Shown: piece after piece, positions 4,677-7,239 of the stretch
How positions within the stretch are numbered: position 1 is the first letter of the stretch
Layout of the letters: each line of letters begins with the position of its first letter
Translations under genes and position numbers: made by a program
Notes under the pieces: model-generated
Seen by the model: only the letters and a program-made list of their open reading frames with translations
Told to the model about the DNA's origin: nothing
Database searches by the model: none
DNA from: Planctomycetota bacterium
GTDB taxonomy: Bacteria; Planctomycetota; UBA11346
DNA: 7,239 nucleotides
NCBI GenBank assembly: GCA_947440715.1
Contig: CANETI010000126.1
Location: 1-7,239 of the forward strand
Direction: 5' to 3'

Positions 4677-7239
4677 CTATGGTTTTGCAGTAATGTTCCA
4701 GCTTCCCGAACCAATCCGCAGCGTGGGATTCGTTAACGAAAATTCGACGTTTAATCCAGCTTCGGTAGCGGTTTTTCCATCAATCCGAATCGATGCCACA
4801 TCACTGGTTAGAATAAAGACTCTCGCATCGCAATTTGGCGGAATGGTTATTTTTACACTAAATTGCTCAACGGTACGCTCCCAAGCAACTGAATTTAACC
4901 CATAATGTGATGTATGTTCTGCACGTACCCAGGTCATCGGGGCACGTTCGGGATTACTGGTCGGTGTAGGTGGGCGTGGGCGAATAATTAAATGCTGCAT
5001 GCCTGCGCCGGATTGATCAATACCAGCCAGATCGCGGAACATCCATTCGCAGACCGAACCAAAAGCATAATGGCTAAAACTATTCATGGCGGCGTTATGA
5101 CGGCCAAATCCATCTTCTTTGGTGTAGCTGTCCCAGCGTTCCCAAATACTGGTGGCGCCATTTTCGACTTCATAACCCCATGATGGAAAATTTCGACTTT
5201 GGAACATACGAACGGCCAAATCGTGCTGACCATTCGCACTAAGGACAGGCAACAAGGGTTTCGTACCAAGAAATCCGGTCGCCATGCGATAACTGTTATC
5301 CGTGATGCGTTGCACCAAACGCGCGCTGATCGCAGCTAGATATGCCTCTGGTACTAAATGATTTTCTAACGCCAACACGTGCGCGGTTTGTGTTTGTACT
5401 TTCAACGTGCCATCGGCATTTAACCAATCCAAACACCAACGAGCGACGACGTCGGTGCGCAATTGGCGATACGTTGCGGCCTCGGAGTCTTTACCAATGG
5501 CCTGCGCCATTTCCGCCATCATTAACGCATCTTTCGCGTAATAAACGGCGTCGATAAATTCGACCGGAGTGTCTTCTTTCAAGTTCAACCAATCACCCCA
5601 TGGGTTACCTATGCTGACACCCGTTAGCGATGGCGACGAAGCTTTGCGCCAGTCCATAAATTTCGTCATCGACGACCAATGCCGCTCGACGACACGCGTA
5701 TCGCCATACACCTGCCAAATGGTCCAGGGACAAATAATGCCGTAATCCATCCATGCCGTGCCAAAGGTTTTTCCAGGTTTACCGTGGCCCATCGGATACG
5801 GAGCGTAATCGGGATAAGGACCTTCGGGACGTTGCGCCTCTTCAACATCATCTAACCACTTGGTGAAAAAACTGGCAACATCAGCGACATAAGCAGATGA
5901 ACGCACGTAAATTTGCGCGTCCCCCGCCCACCCTAATCGCTCATCCCGTTGCGGACAGTCGGTTGGGATATCAATAAAATTAGCCAACTGCGTACGGGTG
6001 ATGTTAGCGAATAATTGATTAAAAATCGCATCGGATGACGTAAAGGATGCGACTACCGGCGTGTCGCTATTAATCACTAATCCGGTAATGGTACTGAGCG
6101 TTGGTGGCTGAGCGAGGCCAGATAATTCCACATATTGAAAACCGTGATATGTAAATCGCGGCGTCCATGTTTCTCCGTTCGCATCGCCGCGCAGTATATA
6201 CGTATCGGTCGCACGAGCTTTGCGTAAATTTTCCGTCATTAAACGTCCGTCCGGATGCACCATTTCGCCGAAACGCATACGTACCGTGGTGCCCGTTGGA
6301 CCAGTGACGTGAAGGCGAATATTACCCGCGATGTTTTCACCTAAGTCAAAAATATACACACCGGGTGAATGTTCTCGTAAAGCTTTTGCCGCAATTTCAC
6401 GCGTGATGCGTACCGGCGGTCCGCTGTACGCTTGTAATCGTACAGGACGTTGAAAACCGTATTCTTCATCGCGCGTGCCGGTGTTGTCTGAATAAGGGGC
6501 AATAATGCTGCCTGTTTCTTCGGCGCGAATCACGGACGCCCAAGAGCTGGCGTCGAAACTCGCCCTCGACCAATTTGGTTGTGCTAATCGCGCATCATAA
6601 TGTTCGCCCATCAACAAATCCGCTTCGCGCCACGGCCCCGCGTCGGTGACCTGCCACGACGTGTCGGTACTAATTCGTTCATGTGAACCATCTTCATAAG
6701 TAATGTCGAGCTGTGCTAATAATGCTGGTGTTTTACCATAGAACATACGGCCAGTCTTATAGGGACCGTAACCAACTAACTTGCCATAACCAACATAACC
6801 TGAATACCAACCATCCGCGACCACTGCGCCAAGACAGTTATCCCCGACTTTCAGCAGAGCGGTGACATCGTGGGTCCGCACATAGGCACGCTTGCGGTAA
6901 TCGCTCCACCCCGGTTCAAAATACGCATCACTTACCGCTTGTCCGTTCAACCAACCATCAGCGATTCCAAGCGCTGACACCGACCATAACCCACGGGCAA
7001 TTGGTTTTTTTAAGGTAAAGGTTCGGCGATACTGGCGAGCTGGTGGAAGAAACAGTTTCTTTTGCTCCTTGTGTACTGGATTCGTATCGCGAGCACTGAT
7101 CCATAACGCCGTCCAATCACTGTCATTTAATAGGGCCATGGTCCACATGGTGGGAACGCTCCACATCGAAACAGAACCATCGCTACCCCACACGCGCACT
7201 TGCCACCAGCATTGCTGAGCAGACGACAATGGTTTTCCA
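4677..7239 (-). CDS. GH78 alpha-L-rhamnosidase, 5'-partial
   Basis: The frame runs from the right edge to the TAG at 4677-4679, and the true start lies beyond the window. Residues here are numbered from the TTG at 7229, which is an internal Leu codon because the frame continues upstream as Gly-Lys-Pro. About 850 residues are visible, so roughly the first hundred (signal peptide and part of the N-terminal beta domain) are probably missing. Inverting GH78 enzymes release terminal alpha-L-rhamnose. Domains in order: end of the N-terminal beta domain (WWQVRVWGSDG); rhamnosidase N domain (about 85-245; GIADGWLNGQ, YFEPGWSDYRKR, GDNCLGAVVADGWYSG); concanavalin-like domain (about 280-385; FDLGENIAGNI, RFGEMVHPDG, FTYHGFQYVELSG); alpha/alpha six-barrel (about 390-735); C-terminal beta domain (about 740-850). 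The catalytic signature DCPQRDERLGWAGD (424-437) gives Glu430 as the likely general acid, and GATSIWERWD (691-700) gives Glu697 as the likely base. Both are intact, so the enzyme should be active. Export cannot be judged without the N-terminus. Confidence 0.95.
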   Translation of the reverse strand, partial: GKPLSSAQQCWWQVRVWGSDGSVSMWSVPTMWTMALLNDSDWTALWISARDTNPVHKEQKKLFLPPARQYRRTFTLKKPIARGLWSVSALGIADGWLNGQAVSDAYFEPGWSDYRKRAYVRTHDVTALLKVGDNCLGAVVADGWYSGYVGYGKLVGYGPYKTGRMFYGKTPALLAQLDITYEDGSHERISTDTSWQVTDAGPWREADLLMGEHYDARLAQPNWSRASFDASSWASVIRAEETGSIIAPYSDNTGTRDEEYGFQRPVRLQAYSGPPVRITREIAAKALREHSPGVYIFDLGENIAGNIRLHVTGPTGTTVRMRFGEMVHPDGRLMTENLRKARATDTYILRGDANGETWTPRFTYHGFQYVELSGLAQPPTLSTITGLVINSDTPVVASFTSSDAIFNQLFANITRTQLANFIDIPTDCPQRDERLGWAGDAQIYVRSSAYVADVASFFTKWLDDVEEAQRPEGPYPDYAPYPMGHGKPGKTFGTAWMDYGIICPWTIWQVYGDTRVVERHWSSMTKFMDWRKASSPSLTGVSIGNPWGDWLNLKEDTPVEFIDAVYYAKDALMMAEMAQAIGKDSEAATYRQLRTDVVARWCLDWLNADGTLKVQTQTAHVLALENHLVPEAYLAAISARLVQRITDNSYRMATGFLGTKPLLPVLSANGQHDLAVRMFQSRNFPSWGYEVENGATSIWERWDSYTKEDGFGRHNAAMNSFSHYAFGSVCEWMFRDLAGIDQSGAGMQHLIIRPRPPTPTSNPERAPMTWVRAEHTSHYGLNSVAWERTVEQFSVKITIPPNCDARVFILTSDVASIRIDGKTATEAGLNVEFSLTNPTLRIGSGSWNITAKP

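Overview
The window looks like chromosomal DNA from a bacterium of the Planctomycetota-Verrucomicrobiota-Lentisphaerota group. The main reason is the tandem pair of a PSCyt1-PSCyt2-PSD1 protein (a c-type cytochrome-like motif plus DUF1549 and DUF1553) and a DUF1501 protein, which is heavily expanded in those phyla and uncommon elsewhere. A small secreted EF-hand protein and a family 78 glycoside hydrolase fit that setting. Base composition is moderate rather than GC-rich. I lean slightly towards Verrucomicrobiota, but the sequence does not settle the phylum.

Layout. Positions 1-2097 (+) hold a PSCyt1/PSCyt2/PSD1 protein cut off by the left edge. Two bases later, 2100-3683 (+) encodes a Tat-exported DUF1501 protein; the two form an apparent operon. 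A strong hairpin at 3729-3756 separates this pair from a convergent gene, 3791-4399 (-). That gene encodes a small secreted protein with two EF-hand loops held apart by seven perfect copies of a ten-residue repeat. A 277-base gap (4400-4676) holds a clear ribosome binding site, a candidate promoter and an AT-rich palindrome. The rest, 4677 to the right edge (-), is a GH78 alpha-L-rhamnosidase that lacks only its N-terminus in this window.

How the genes may work together. The PSCyt/DUF1501 pair is predicted to act outside the cytoplasm. Its biochemical role is not established, though such pairs often lie near sulfatases and glycoside hydrolases. The rhamnosidase would release L-rhamnose from plant, algal or microbial glycans. 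A glycan-use locus is therefore plausible, but only one glycan-active enzyme is visible and it lies on the opposite strand from the pair.

The most unusual features are two. First, a GC-rich, period-8 imperfect inverted repeat lies inside the N-terminal coding region of the DUF1501 gene, just before its Tat signal; it resembles dispersed intergenic repeats seen in many environmental bacteria. Second, the decapeptide array in the EF-hand protein varies only at third codon positions, which points to selection on the peptide. I see no RNA genes, CRISPR array, transposase or phage genes.
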